64,000 nt of DNA from Kaistella sp. SH40-3 (GCF_030686865.1 NZ_JAQYUS010000003.1:248001-312000); one strand, 5' to 3'; shown: positions 53,115 to 62,406, counted from the first letter of the stretch. Numbers and translations are program-made. The notes: generated by a model from the sequence alone, not told the origin.

Positions 53115-53648
53115 ATGAGCAAAAAATATATCTTACTTTTATTGGCTTCTGCCACATTGGGCTTGACTTCTTGCAGCCCTTTTCAGGTGAAATCTGATTA
53201 TGCAGAAACTGCGAATTTCAATCTGTACAAAACATATAAATTGCGTATTGATGATTTGAAATTGAACGATATTGATAAAGACCGAGTTTTAAACGAAGTC
53301 TCTAAACAACTGCAAACAAAAGGAATGAGTGTTTCCGACAATCCGGATTTGATCGTGAACGTGAAAGCGAATCATAAACAAATTCAGGATGTTCAAACAA
53401 CTCGTCCGTACGGAATGTATGGTTGGGGCGGCCCATTTGGTTGGGGCGTTGGCATGAGCAGAACCTGGACGCAAAATTACAACCAGGGTTCTTTGATTGT
53501 TGATTTGATTGATGCGAGAACTCAGAAATTAGTTTGGCAAGGAGTCGGAAGCGGAATTTCAGTAGATTCACCGAAATCGAAACAGAAACAGATTCCGGAA
53601 ATTGTAAGCGAGATTATGGCGAATTATCCGCCGAATAGAAATAAATAA
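53115..53648 (+). CDS. DUF4136 lipoprotein
   Basis: 177 residues with a signal peptide and lipobox (LGLTSC, Cys near residue 20), then the DUF4136 domain: SDYAETANFNLYKTYKL, NPDLIVNVKA, a Gly/Trp-rich loop (YGWGGPFGWGVG) and GSLIVDLIDARTQKLVWQG. Common in Bacteroidetes outer-membrane lipoproteins; role unknown. A hairpin terminator follows. Confidence 0.92.
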   Translation: MSKKYILLLLASATLGLTSCSPFQVKSDYAETANFNLYKTYKLRIDDLKLNDIDKDRVLNEVSKQLQTKGMSVSDNPDLIVNVKANHKQIQDVQTTRPYGMYGWGGPFGWGVGMSRTWTQNYNQGSLIVDLIDARTQKLVWQGVGSGISVDSPKSKQKQIPEIVSEIMANYPPNRNK

Positions 53649-53667
53649 TTTTTTATAAAATATTGAG

Positions 53668-53697
53668 AAAGACTGATTGAGAAATCGGTCTTTTTTT
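53668..53697 (+). terminator. Terminator of the DUF4136 gene
   Basis: Stem AAAGACTGATT / AATCGGTCTTT (one G-T pair), 4-nt loop, followed by a T-run (to 53697). Confidence 0.85.
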
Positions 53698-53962
53698 GAT
53701 TTAAGTTTTAACCAAAAAGTTTTTTACTGTTCTTGACACATGAGTTACATGAGTTTTTAGTGAAATGCAAGATCATATTACTTTTAAATGATGTATTTTT
53801 TGGAGGAAATCTTAATTCACTTAATCTCTTAATGCTTAAGAATTAACACCGATTTGTCATTCTGACGAAGGAAGAATCTCATCAATTTGAACTGATATAT
53901 TTTGTCTTTTTTATCGTTGATACATGCTTTTACTACACTCAAACAAGTTTTAATTTTTTAAC
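53698..53962. other. Intergenic region with a dispersed GTCATTCTGACGAAGG repeat
   Basis: 265 bases between two convergent terminators, without an ORF. At 53855-53882 it holds TTGTCATTCTGACGAAGG followed by AAGAATCTCA, a short palindromic motif (ATTCT...AGAAT) that I recall from intergenic DNA of many Bacteroidetes. Confidence 0.5.
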
Positions 53963-53992
53963 AAAAACAAAAAACCGCTCGAAAGCGGTTTT
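53963..53992 (-). terminator. Terminator of pafA
   Basis: Stem AAAACCGCT / AGCGGTTTT with a TTCG tetraloop on the minus strand, followed by T-rich sequence; 36 bp behind the pafA stop. Confidence 0.9.
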
Positions 53993-54027
53993 TAATTATT
54001 CTGTATTTCTAAGTATTTATTTAAAAC

Positions 54028-55668
54028 TTATTTTCCGATTGCTTCTGTAATTGGATTTCCAATATTTCCGCTTGGGAATTGAATGTGCAGAAGGGCTGCT
54101 AATGTTGGTGCAATATCAGTCATACTGTGTGGCTTATTGCTCTCACCCTGCTTAATTCCCCAACCCATAAAAATTAAAGGAATGTGTGAATCATAAGAAT
54201 TCCAAGAACCATGAGTTGTTCCAAGTTTTGAGTAAGTTGGCAACCAGTTATCGTGGTAGATCACTTGAATATCGCCACTTCTTTGCCAGTTGTATCCGTT
54301 TACAATTCGGGTTCTGATCGGTTCTGGGATTGACGCCGAAGCGGCTTTTTTCATATCAACCGCAAATAAAATAGATTTGTCTTTATTTAAGATATCGATT
54401 AAATAGTGTTTAACCTGGTCCGCATCTAATTTATTATCCATCATTAATTTATCATCCAGATAAACCTGATTGTTGGTTATTTTAGAGATTAATTTATCAA
54501 CCTTAAACTTGTCTTTCAACATTACGTTAAATTCTTTATTGTCTTCGCCATAAAAACCGGTTGGCATTTTATGCTCATCCATAAAACCTTTTGAATGAGC
54601 ACCCCCGTGATCTGCCGAAAGGAAAACAGTGTATTGATCTTTCCCAACATTCTGATCTAAATATTTAAAAAACTCTGCCAAATCGCGGTCTAATCTTAAA
54701 TATACATCTTGAACTTCAATGGAGTTCGGCCCAAATTTATGTCCGGCATAATCGGTAGAAGCCAAGTTAACTGCTAAGAAGTCGGTAACTGCATCAGCAC
54801 CTAATTGTTCTCCTTTGACGGCGGCTTCTGCAAGTTTTAATGTTAAAGTATTTCCAAAAGGCGTGGATCGAATATCTCCTTTCTTCGTTTTATAATCTGC
54901 AGCCAAATTACTGTAAGGGAAAGTGGGTGTTTTTGCACTTCCCTGAAGTCCTTCCCAAGGCGAATTGTCGGGTGAACTTTCTGTGTATTCAGCAATTGGA
55001 AGCAAAGTGTTCCAACCATTTTTCACCAATTGTTCGCCCAATTTTTGATTGTTGAAATCATTGATCCAAGTTGGTAATTCATTTCTATAGTACGAACTGG
55101 TAATAAAATTTCCAGTGGTATCATCGAACCAATAGGCGCCGGTTGGATTATGTCCGGCAGGAAGAATCGATGCTCTGTCTTTTAAAGAAACGCCAACTAC
55201 TTTCGCATTAAAATTAGTTGCCAGGCGAAGTTCATCAGAAATAGTGGTGGACCATAAGTTTCTAGGCGAATGACTCCCCACTTTCGCATCACTTGTTCCA
55301 ACTGGCTTCACGGTTTCATCAGTGGTACAGTAAACGTTTTTACCCGTTTCTTTATCGAACCAGTCATTTCCAGCAATTCCGTGAATGGCAGGAACAGATC
55401 CTGTGTAAATAGTGGTGTGACCAATGGCAGTATAGGTTGGAATGTAATTAATGTGAACATTATTTAAGGAATAACCCTGGTTCAGCAATCTTTTGAAACC
55501 ATCATTTCCGTATTTTTCATAATATCGGTACAAGTAATCCCAGCGCATTTGATCTACGACTAATCCTACGACCAGTTTTGGTCGATCGACTTGTTTGGCT
55601 TTGTTTTTTTGAGCATTAAATCCGAGGGAAAGTACTGCCAAGAGAACGATACTTATTTTTTTGAGCAT
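54028..55668 (-). CDS. pafA: Alkaline phosphatase PafA
   Basis: Secreted broad-specificity phosphomonoesterase of the alkaline phosphatase superfamily; 546 residues. Signal peptide (MLKKISIVLLAVLSLGFNAQ). Zinc and catalytic residues match Elizabethkingia PafA with an offset of one: VVDQMRWD (Asp 39), YIPTYT (catalytic Thr 80), GNDWF (Asn 101), SLKDRAS (Lys 163, Arg 165), STDYAGHKFG (Asp, His), LSADHGG (Asp-His) and THGSWNSYD (His). It releases phosphate for uptake in the periplasm. ATG at 55668 is fixed by the signal peptide and by the -7 box at 55708-55715, which rules out the in-frame start at 55746. Confidence 0.96.
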   Translation of the reverse strand: MLKKISIVLLAVLSLGFNAQKNKAKQVDRPKLVVGLVVDQMRWDYLYRYYEKYGNDGFKRLLNQGYSLNNVHINYIPTYTAIGHTTIYTGSVPAIHGIAGNDWFDKETGKNVYCTTDETVKPVGTSDAKVGSHSPRNLWSTTISDELRLATNFNAKVVGVSLKDRASILPAGHNPTGAYWFDDTTGNFITSSYYRNELPTWINDFNNQKLGEQLVKNGWNTLLPIAEYTESSPDNSPWEGLQGSAKTPTFPYSNLAADYKTKKGDIRSTPFGNTLTLKLAEAAVKGEQLGADAVTDFLAVNLASTDYAGHKFGPNSIEVQDVYLRLDRDLAEFFKYLDQNVGKDQYTVFLSADHGGAHSKGFMDEHKMPTGFYGEDNKEFNVMLKDKFKVDKLISKITNNQVYLDDKLMMDNKLDADQVKHYLIDILNKDKSILFAVDMKKAASASIPEPIRTRIVNGYNWQRSGDIQVIYHDNWLPTYSKLGTTHGSWNSYDSHIPLIFMGWGIKQGESNKPHSMTDIAPTLAALLHIQFPSGNIGNPITEAIGK

Positions 55669-55707
55669 AGTTTGAGAATTAATATTTAATAATTTTAAAG
55701 TGAAAGA

Positions 55708-55715
55708 CAAATTTA
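55708..55715 (-). promoter_or_regulatory. -7 promoter box of pafA
   Basis: TAAATTTG on the minus strand, exact consensus, 39 bases before the ATG at 55668. No Pho-box-like repeat seen. Confidence 0.55.
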
Positions 55716-55808
55716 AGGGTTTAATTCGAGAGCGGAGAATGAACAAATTATGAACTTTGATTTTTACTTAAAAAAATTCATGGTACATGATTTTACTTCA
55801 ATTTTCAT

Positions 55809-56597
55809 CTATAAATGTAAAATAAACTGCAGATGCAATCCTTTTTCAGAAGGAATAATTTTAAACTCACCATTCATAGAGTTCATTCTGGATTCCATAT
55901 TTGCAAAACCATTCCCTTCGAAATTTTCAGATTTCAAACCTACTCCATCGTCTGCAATATTAATTAAGAATTGATTTTCATTTTGGGCAAATTCAAGAAA
56001 AACGTTCTCGGCGGAACTGTGTTTATAAATATTATTCAAAGCCTCTTTAGCACACAAATATAAATTCCGACGAATAACCGCACCCAAAACTATATTTTCA
56101 TATCCTTCATTTTGAATATGAGGTCTAATGCTTGTTTTCTTGAAAAAATTAACCGCGTAAACCGTTACATAAGTAATGAAACTTTCTAAACTGTCGTTGT
56201 GAGAATTAAGACTCCACAACATTTCACGCATCGAATGATTCAGATTATCACAACTTCTTAATAAATCTTCAATGTTATCATCAGTAACATTATCGTGTGT
56301 CGAAAGTTTCAAATATTCGATCTGAAGTTTTAAGGCCGAAATTCCAGACCCAAAATCATCATGCATATCCCGAGAAATTCTTTGCCTTTCAAGCTGTGCT
56401 TCCTTCTGTACTTTAAGCTCATTTTTCAATATTAAATTCTTAATTTCAACTTCTTTGAGTTCATTTTTATTTTGAAAAACAATTTGTTTACGGTTAGAAA
56501 CCACTACGATAAAAATAATAAATCCAATTAAAATCACCATCACGAAAACAGCAAGAACATAAGCGAGTTTAATTTCAAATGGTAAATGAGTAATCAC
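55809..56597 (-). CDS. Sensor histidine kinase (HisKA_3 type), orphan
   Basis: 262 residues: one N-terminal TM helix (about 10-34), a coiled coil, the HisKA_3 phosphoacceptor in RQRISRDMHDDFGSGISAL (His near 79), and the HATPase domain with N-box AKEALNNIYKHS and G-box IADDGVGLKSENFEGNGFANM. It has no extracytoplasmic sensor domain. No response regulator lies nearby. The membrane protein gene 11 bases upstream (56609-57208) may serve as its sensor, as in intramembrane-sensing systems (inference). Confidence 0.92.
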   Translation of the reverse strand: MITHLPFEIKLAYVLAVFVMVILIGFIIFIVVVSNRKQIVFQNKNELKEVEIKNLILKNELKVQKEAQLERQRISRDMHDDFGSGISALKLQIEYLKLSTHDNVTDDNIEDLLRSCDNLNHSMREMLWSLNSHNDSLESFITYVTVYAVNFFKKTSIRPHIQNEGYENIVLGAVIRRNLYLCAKEALNNIYKHSSAENVFLEFAQNENQFLINIADDGVGLKSENFEGNGFANMESRMNSMNGEFKIIPSEKGLHLQFILHL

Positions 56598-56608
56598 GAT
56601 AATTAGAT

Positions 56609-57208
56609 TTAATGTTTACGGGTAACAGCAATGAGAAACAATAGATAACTTACCATTGTAGCGCCTTTGAATACATTATTAATCAATAATAAAAAACCTA
56701 TATCATTTTTCTCCAGCCAGGGCATTGGTATAATCCTGAAAAGAAAAAAAACACTCCAAAGAAGAAGAGCAGAACTCACCCAAAACGCCTCTTTATGAAA
56801 AACATACACTCTGCTTCTGCTTTTTAACTGATTGAAAAAATATAAAAAAGAAAGGATAATGAAAAAAGCACAAAATGTAATCGCTAACGGAATAGGATAG
56901 GTTTCTTTAGCATTAAATATAAAAATCAAACAACAAGAAAAGGAAAATAATCCAACAGCATAAACTGTATTTCTATATGATGAAACTTGCCTCGAAAAAT
57001 AATACGTAAAAAAGGCTATATAAAGCAGCGAGCTGAAAGAATAAAACCGGTTAAACTCAATTGAAAACAAATACGGTAATGTTTCTAAAGTACAAATAAT
57101 CACAAAATAAATATAAAGGTTCGAATTCGTTCTTTTTCGGTATAAAAAAGAAATTATCAAACAGCCATATATAAGTACAAAATGAATAATTTCTTGCAAG
57201 ATGATCAT
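56609..57208 (-). CDS. Polytopic membrane protein, likely partner of the histidine kinase
   Basis: 199 residues with about six transmembrane helices, short loops rich in Arg/Asn/Tyr. No domain recognised. The layout (many helices, 11-base spacing to the kinase gene) suits a membrane sensor module encoded apart from the kinase, comparable in plan to split 6-TM 7TMR or LytS-type sensors; this is inference from topology. No promoter box matched upstream. Confidence 0.75.
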   Translation of the reverse strand: MIILQEIIHFVLIYGCLIISFLYRKRTNSNLYIYFVIICTLETLPYLFSIEFNRFYSFSSLLYIAFFTYYFSRQVSSYRNTVYAVGLFSFSCCLIFIFNAKETYPIPLAITFCAFFIILSFLYFFNQLKSRSRVYVFHKEAFWVSSALLLWSVFFLFRIIPMPWLEKNDIGFLLLINNVFKGATMVSYLLFLIAVTRKH

Positions 57209-57424
57209 TTGTGTGTACGTTAAGTAGTTAGAGTTTTTATAAAAAACTTATTATTTAATAGAGCATAATCTTATTTTATAATTAAAGTTACAAAATATTT
57301 ATAAAATTTAACAATTATTAACAATTATTTCTTTGTTAAAATATATTCTCCGCATAATCACTAAAAAAAGTGGCACATCAAAAAGCAATAACATATTCTG
57401 CTTTTTCTTTCACTCACTTTTTGC

Positions 57425-57432
57425 TAAATTTG
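57425..57432 (+). promoter_or_regulatory. -7 promoter box of glnS
   Basis: TAAATTTG, exact consensus, 4 bases before the ATG at 57437. Confidence 0.6.
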
Positions 57433-57436
57433 CAGA

Positions 57437-59122
57437 ATGAATAATCCTGAAGAAGAAGATAAAAAACCTCTCAATTTTATTGAGCAAATTATAGAAGAAG
57501 ATTTAGCTGCTGGTTTACCGAAAGATAAACTGCGCTTCCGTTTTCCGCCGGAACCAAATGGTTATTTGCACATTGGTCATACCAAAGCAATTTGCATTAA
57601 TTTCGGTTTGGGCGAGAAATATGATGCTCCCGTAAATCTTCGCTTTGATGATACCAATCCTGAAAAAGAAGAGCAGGAATTTGTAGATTCAATTAAAGCA
57701 GATATCGATTGGTTAGGTTTCAAATACGACCAAGAATTATATGCTTCAGATTATTTCGATCAGTTATATGATTGGGCGGCTCAGATGATTAAAGATGGAA
57801 AAGCGTATGTAGACGAACAACCCTCAGGAGTTATTACAGAACAAAGAAAAAGTCCTTTCGAAGATGGCGTAGAATCTCCGTTCAGAAATCGCCCGACCGC
57901 GGAAAGTTTAGAACTTTTCGAAAAAATGAAAAATGGGGAATTCGAGGAAGGAACGATGTCACTTCGAGCAAAAATCGATATGACTTCACCAAACATGAAC
58001 ATGCGCGATCCTGTCATGTACCGAATTTTGAAAAGACCACATCACCGAACAGGAGAAAAATGGAAAATTTATCCCATGTACGACTGGGCACATGGTGAAT
58101 CAGATTATATTGAACAGATTTCTCACTCTTTATGTTCTTTAGAGTTCGAGAATCACCGTCCGTTATACGATTGGTATTTGGATCAGGTTTATGACAAAGA
58201 AAAGATTAGAAACAAACAACGTGAATTTGCACGGATGAATGTTTCTTATATGATCACTTCCAAAAGAAAACTTCAAAGACTCGTTGCTGAAAATGCAGTG
58301 ACAGGATGGGACGATCCTAGAATGCCTACAATTTACGGAATGCGAAGATTAGGTTATACACCGACTTCCATTAAGAAATTCATAGACCGAGTTGGGGTAG
58401 CAAAAAGAGAAAACTTAATTGATGTTCAGTTGCTGGAGTTTTTCGTAAGGGAAGATCTAAACAAAATTGCAACCCGAGTAATGGCAGTTGTTGATCCGGT
58501 AAAATTAATAATCACGAACTATCCGGAAAATGAAGAAGAATGGTTAGAAACCGAAAATAATCCAGAAGACGAAAACGCGGGAACAAGAAAAGTTCCATTC
58601 TCCAGAGAATTATATATAGAGCGAGAAGACTTTAAAGAAGAAGGAAACAAAAAATTCTTCAGACTAAAACTAGGTGGAGAAGTTCGTTTGAAATCCGCAT
58701 ATATTATTAAAGCAGAAAGCGTAGATAAAGATGAAAATGGGGAAATCACGACTATTTATGCAACCTACGACGAGAAAAGTAAATCAGGAAGTGGTACGGA
58801 AGAAAGTCTGAGAAAAGTAAAAGGAACACTTCACTGGGTTTCTGCACAACATGCAATTCCGCTGGAAGTAAGAATTTACGACAGACTGTTTACAACACCA
58901 CAACCCGATGCTGAAAAAGAAACTGATTTTATGCAATTCATTAATCCTGAAAGTTTAAAAATCGTACACGGATTTGCAGAACCTAGTTTAGAAAATGCAG
59001 AAATCGGTCATCCATATCAGTTCCAAAGAATTGGCTATTTTACGAAAGACAGAGATTCTTCTGCAGAAAAATTGGTATTTAACAGAACGGTAACTTTAAA
59101 AGACGGTTTCAAGCCAGAATAA
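57437..59122 (+). CDS. glnS: Glutamine--tRNA ligase
   Basis: Class I aminoacyl-tRNA synthetase. 561 residues: FPPEPNGYLHIGHTKAICIN (HIGH motif near residue 43), NLRFDDTNPEKEEQEFVDSI, MYDWAHGESDYIEQISHSLC, the KMSKS-like MITSKRKLQRLV and a C-terminal anticodon-binding beta domain (about 340-550). Bacteroidetes GlnRS is a direct-glutaminylation enzyme, so the Glu-tRNA-Gln amidotransferase route is not required. Leaderless-type start 4 bases behind the -7 box. A strong terminator follows. Confidence 0.97.
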   Translation: MNNPEEEDKKPLNFIEQIIEEDLAAGLPKDKLRFRFPPEPNGYLHIGHTKAICINFGLGEKYDAPVNLRFDDTNPEKEEQEFVDSIKADIDWLGFKYDQELYASDYFDQLYDWAAQMIKDGKAYVDEQPSGVITEQRKSPFEDGVESPFRNRPTAESLELFEKMKNGEFEEGTMSLRAKIDMTSPNMNMRDPVMYRILKRPHHRTGEKWKIYPMYDWAHGESDYIEQISHSLCSLEFENHRPLYDWYLDQVYDKEKIRNKQREFARMNVSYMITSKRKLQRLVAENAVTGWDDPRMPTIYGMRRLGYTPTSIKKFIDRVGVAKRENLIDVQLLEFFVREDLNKIATRVMAVVDPVKLIITNYPENEEEWLETENNPEDENAGTRKVPFSRELYIEREDFKEEGNKKFFRLKLGGEVRLKSAYIIKAESVDKDENGEITTIYATYDEKSKSGSGTEESLRKVKGTLHWVSAQHAIPLEVRIYDRLFTTPQPDAEKETDFMQFINPESLKIVHGFAEPSLENAEIGHPYQFQRIGYFTKDRDSSAEKLVFNRTVTLKDGFKPE

Positions 59123-59139
59123 ACAAATTGTATAAAGAG

Positions 59140-59172
59140 CCCTTTTTGTTCTAAAAACAGAAAGGGTTTTTT
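59140..59172 (+). terminator. Terminator of glnS
   Basis: Stem CCCTTTTTGTT / AACAGAAAGGG (one G-T pair) and T6. Confidence 0.9.
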
Positions 59173-59304
59173 AATTAAAATAAATTCTTCGATTTAACGA
59201 CCCAATTAATTTTGATTCTCAATATCAAAGTTTCACTATTCGAACTTCATTTATAAATAGGGAATAACTTATTTATAATTATCTTCGTACCGAATTTTAT
59301 TAAA

Positions 59305-60477
59305 ATGAAAAAAACACTTACAGCATTTTTGCTCTTGACCTATCTGATTTCGTTTTCGCAGGAAACGATTAACTTTGAAAACACAAGTTTTAAAGAAGTT
59401 TTAGCCAAAGCAAAAAAGGAGAAAAAACTGGTTTTTATGGATGCATTTGCGTCTTGGTGTGGACCTTGTAAAATGATGGAGAAAAATATTTTTCCACTTC
59501 CAGCCGTAAAAGCATATTATAACTCCAATTTTATCAACGCCAGATTCGATATGGAAAAAGGTGAAGGTCGAGATATCGCCCTAAAATATGGAGTTCGGTC
59601 GTATCCTTCTTATTTATTCCTAAACGGAGATGGAGAAATTATCATGAAAAGTTATGGTTATATGGGTGAAGAAGATTTCATCGCGATTGCAAAGGAAGCC
59701 AACAATCCTCTTCTGCTAAGCACCTCTCCAAAAGAACTTTTTGATAAAGGAGAAAGCGATCCAACTTTTTTATTAAACATGATGCGTCAAAACGCACAAA
59801 CCGATTACGAATTAGCGAAAAAAGTTTCGGAGCGATATTTTAAAGTGATCAAAAACCAAGAGTTTACGAGAGATGATATCGGGATGTTACTCTATTTTGT
59901 AAAATCTCCGACAGATGTTAATTATCAGATATTTAAAGATAAAAAAGCAGATATTGTAAAAGAAATGTCGGAAGATATTTACAATCAATTTGATGTAAAT
60001 ATTAAAATTTCTCATGTGATGGAAGATTCTTTAGATAAAGAAACCAAACTCATTAATGACGATTATTTTTATAAAAATGCAATTCCTTTGGTAGGAAAAA
60101 CCGAAGCAGAAGTGGCGCTCAACCGAATGAAAGTAATCTATTACCCAAATGTTGGCAACTTTAAAGAATATGAAAAAGCGGCTTTGGTTTATTACAAACA
60201 TGCAGAAAACTTTGATCCTGAAGAGTTATTAAAAGCAGCCTGGATTTTTAGCGAACATGTAGACAATAAAGTAAGTTTACAAAAAGCCGAAGAATGGGCA
60301 GAAAAATCAGTAATGAGCAGCGAAACGGCAGAAAACACATATATTCTTGCTAAAATATATCAGAAAACCGGCAAGAAAGAAAATGCCAAAATCTACGCAG
60401 ATATGTCTAAAAATCTAGCCGAACAACAAGGCAAAGATTCCTCTGCGGCCAAACAACTATTAGAAACTTTAAAATAA
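59305..60477 (+). CDS. Secreted thioredoxin-fold protein with TPR-like C-terminus
   Basis: 390 residues: signal peptide (MKKTLTAFLLLTYLISFSQ), a thioredoxin domain (about 20-135) with redox WCGPC at 51-55 and cis-Pro in RSYPSYLFLNG, then a helical C-terminal half with TPR-like repeats. Periplasmic or outer-face thiol oxidoreductase, DUF255/thioredoxin_7-like. The C-terminus is homologous by eye to the partial protein at 1-309. First gene of an apparent operon with a DUF3575-like and a small membrane protein. A TATCTTCG box (one mismatch) stands at 59280-59287. Confidence 0.92.
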   Translation: MKKTLTAFLLLTYLISFSQETINFENTSFKEVLAKAKKEKKLVFMDAFASWCGPCKMMEKNIFPLPAVKAYYNSNFINARFDMEKGEGRDIALKYGVRSYPSYLFLNGDGEIIMKSYGYMGEEDFIAIAKEANNPLLLSTSPKELFDKGESDPTFLLNMMRQNAQTDYELAKKVSERYFKVIKNQEFTRDDIGMLLYFVKSPTDVNYQIFKDKKADIVKEMSEDIYNQFDVNIKISHVMEDSLDKETKLINDDYFYKNAIPLVGKTEAEVALNRMKVIYYPNVGNFKEYEKAALVYYKHAENFDPEELLKAAWIFSEHVDNKVSLQKAEEWAEKSVMSSETAENTYILAKIYQKTGKKENAKIYADMSKNLAEQQGKDSSAAKQLLETLK

Positions 60478-60487
60478 TTTTTTGATT

Positions 60488-61111
60488 TTGAAAAGAACAA
60501 TTATTATCTGCGCAATTTTATGCGGCTTTTTGAGTAGCGCTCAAAATCAAGAACCCTCCTCAAAAAATATTTATCTTAAAGCAAATGCCCTTTTTCTTCC
60601 CATCGGAGTTTTAAATGCTGGTGTTGAATTTCAAGTAAAAGAAAAGATCACTGCGCAAGGAGATGTTTTTATTTCTCCCTGGAAATCGTTCGCGGGAAAA
60701 TATGCCCAAGTGTATATGATGGGGTTTGAAGGAAGATATTATTTTCAGGAAGCATTTAAACATTGGTATGTAGGTGCCAATATTTCTGGAGCAAGATATA
60801 TCATTCAAAAATACAATTATTGGAGTGATGATATCTTTCAATATACCGATGAATCACCAACCTATGTTTCGTCTGATCTGTACCAAGATGGTTATTCCGT
60901 AATGATTGGCGCAACGGTGGGTTATCAGTTTCAGTTAAGTGACCGCTGGAATATGGATTTATATATTGGTGGCGGTTCTATACAAAGTTTTTACAAAGGA
61001 TATCATAAGGAATTAGGCGTTCGATATGATACTGATCCGACCCGCGATTACAACCGCAGTGGAGAATTTCTTCCCTACAAAGGCGGAGTAATGATTTCTT
61101 ATAAATTATAA
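60488..61111 (+). CDS. DUF3575-like outer-membrane beta-barrel protein
   Basis: 207 residues from a TTG start: signal peptide (MKRTIIICAILCGFLSSAQ), then alternating beta strands with aromatic ends (LKANALFLPIGVLNAGVEFQ, MMGFEGRYYFQ, HWYVGANISGA, VMIGATVGYQFQ, NMDLYIGGG) and a final SYKL typical of small outer-membrane barrels. Matches the DUF3575 pattern. The stop of the thioredoxin gene is 10 bases upstream. An in-frame TTG at 60482 is less likely, since the TTG at 60488 gives the cleaner signal peptide. Confidence 0.82.
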   Translation: MKRTIIICAILCGFLSSAQNQEPSSKNIYLKANALFLPIGVLNAGVEFQVKEKITAQGDVFISPWKSFAGKYAQVYMMGFEGRYYFQEAFKHWYVGANISGARYIIQKYNYWSDDIFQYTDESPTYVSSDLYQDGYSVMIGATVGYQFQLSDRWNMDLYIGGGSIQSFYKGYHKELGVRYDTDPTRDYNRSGEFLPYKGGVMISYKL

Positions 61112-61113
61112 TT

Positions 61114-61317
61114 ATGGATATAAAAAGTACAAAATTTGCGGCCATCGCGGCCATCACTTTCATCATTTTATTCCTGTTTAATTATGTCGGTAATCCACTG
61201 GAAGACAAATTAGAACGTGCCCTAATGACTGCTGTAGCAGGAGTTGGTGGTTTAACAATTGGAATGTGGTTTGTGCATCGGAATTCGAAAGATGATACAC
61301 ATCACGATTTTGATTAA
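61114..61317 (+). CDS. Small two-helix membrane protein
   Basis: 67 residues: TM helix 1 (about 7-26), a short acidic-basic loop, TM helix 2 (about 38-55) and a His/Asp-rich tail. Starts 2 bases behind the DUF3575-like gene, so it is part of that operon. I do not recognise the family. Confidence 0.75.
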   Translation: MDIKSTKFAAIAAITFIILFLFNYVGNPLEDKLERALMTAVAGVGGLTIGMWFVHRNSKDDTHHDFD

Positions 61318-61331
61318 AATAAAATTTAAAG

Positions 61332-61366
61332 AAAACAGAATTTCAAATGATTCTGTTTTTTTATTT
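61332..61366 (+). terminator. Terminator of the thioredoxin operon
   Basis: Stem AAAACAGAAT / ATTCTGTTTT with an 8-nt loop and a T-tract, just before the dusB promoter. Confidence 0.85.
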
Positions 61367-61398
61367 TTAATGGTTTCTCTATTCAATTTCAGAATTAA

Positions 61399-61406
61399 TA
61401 TCTTTG
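61399..61406 (+). promoter_or_regulatory. -7 promoter box of dusB
   Basis: TATCTTTG followed by CACC and the ATG at 61411; consensus TAnnTTTG. Confidence 0.6.
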
Positions 61407-61410
61407 CACC

Positions 61411-62406
61411 ATGATAAAAATCGGAAATATAGAACTGCCCGAATTTCCCTTGTTGCTTGCACCAATGGAAGATGTCTCGGATCCGCCATTTCGTAAATTA
61501 TGTAAAATGCACGGTGCAGATCTCATGTATTCGGAATTTATTTCTTCGGAGGGCTTAATTCGCGATGCCATGAAAAGCATGAAGAAACTGGATATATTCG
61601 ATTATGAAAGACCAGTTGGTATTCAGATTTTTGGTGGTGATGAAGAAGCCATGGCACTTTCCGCTAAAATTGTAGAAGCTGTAAATCCCGATCTGGTCGA
61701 TATTAATTTCGGTTGTCCTGTAAAAAAAGTAGTTTGCAAAGGAGCTGGCGCCGGCGTTTTGAAAGATATTGATTTGATGATCCGATTAACTAAAGCGGTC
61801 GTAAACTCCACCCACCTTCCTGTAACCGTAAAAACCCGATTGGGTTGGGATACAGAATCCATTAACATTATGGAAGTTGCAGAAAGGTTGCAAGAAGTTG
61901 GTGTAAAAGCCTTGACGATTCACGCCAGAACCCGTGCGCAAATGTACAAAGGTGAAGCAGACTGGAATTACATTCACGCCGTAAAAAACAATCCCAATAT
62001 CGAAATTCCGATTTTTGGAAATGGAGATATTGATTCGGCTCAAAAAGCACAGGAATATAAAAATAAATTTGACTGCGACGGAATTATGATTGGTCGTGGC
62101 GCCATCGGTTATCCCTGGATTTTTAATGAAGTAAAACACTATTTTAAAACCGGAGAAATTTTACCTGAACCAACGATCACCCAAAGATTAGAAGCCGTAA
62201 GACAACATGCAGAATGGAGCAAAGATTGGAAAGGGGAACGACTTGGTTTGATAGAAATGCGCCAACATTACAGTAATTATTTCCGTGGGATTCCACATTT
62301 TAAAGATTTCCGCAGGAAGTTTCTAGAGGTATTTACTCTGGAAGAAATGGATATGGTGATTGCAGAAGCAGATGCTTTTTACAAGGATTTTGAGTTTGTG
62401 AATTAA
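61411..62406 (+). CDS. dusB: tRNA-dihydrouridine synthase
   Basis: FMN enzyme reducing uridines in the tRNA D-loop. 331 residues: LLAPMEDVSDPPFRKLCKMHG, DINFGCPVKKVVCKGAGAG (catalytic Cys in GCPVKKV), PVTVKTRLGWD, TIHARTRAQMYKGEADW, IFGNGDIDS and GIMIGRGAIGYPWIF. Typical DusB. Predicted to be read from a leaderless mRNA. Confidence 0.96.
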   Translation: MIKIGNIELPEFPLLLAPMEDVSDPPFRKLCKMHGADLMYSEFISSEGLIRDAMKSMKKLDIFDYERPVGIQIFGGDEEAMALSAKIVEAVNPDLVDINFGCPVKKVVCKGAGAGVLKDIDLMIRLTKAVVNSTHLPVTVKTRLGWDTESINIMEVAERLQEVGVKALTIHARTRAQMYKGEADWNYIHAVKNNPNIEIPIFGNGDIDSAQKAQEYKNKFDCDGIMIGRGAIGYPWIFNEVKHYFKTGEILPEPTITQRLEAVRQHAEWSKDWKGERLGLIEMRQHYSNYFRGIPHFKDFRRKFLEVFTLEEMDMVIAEADAFYKDFEFVN

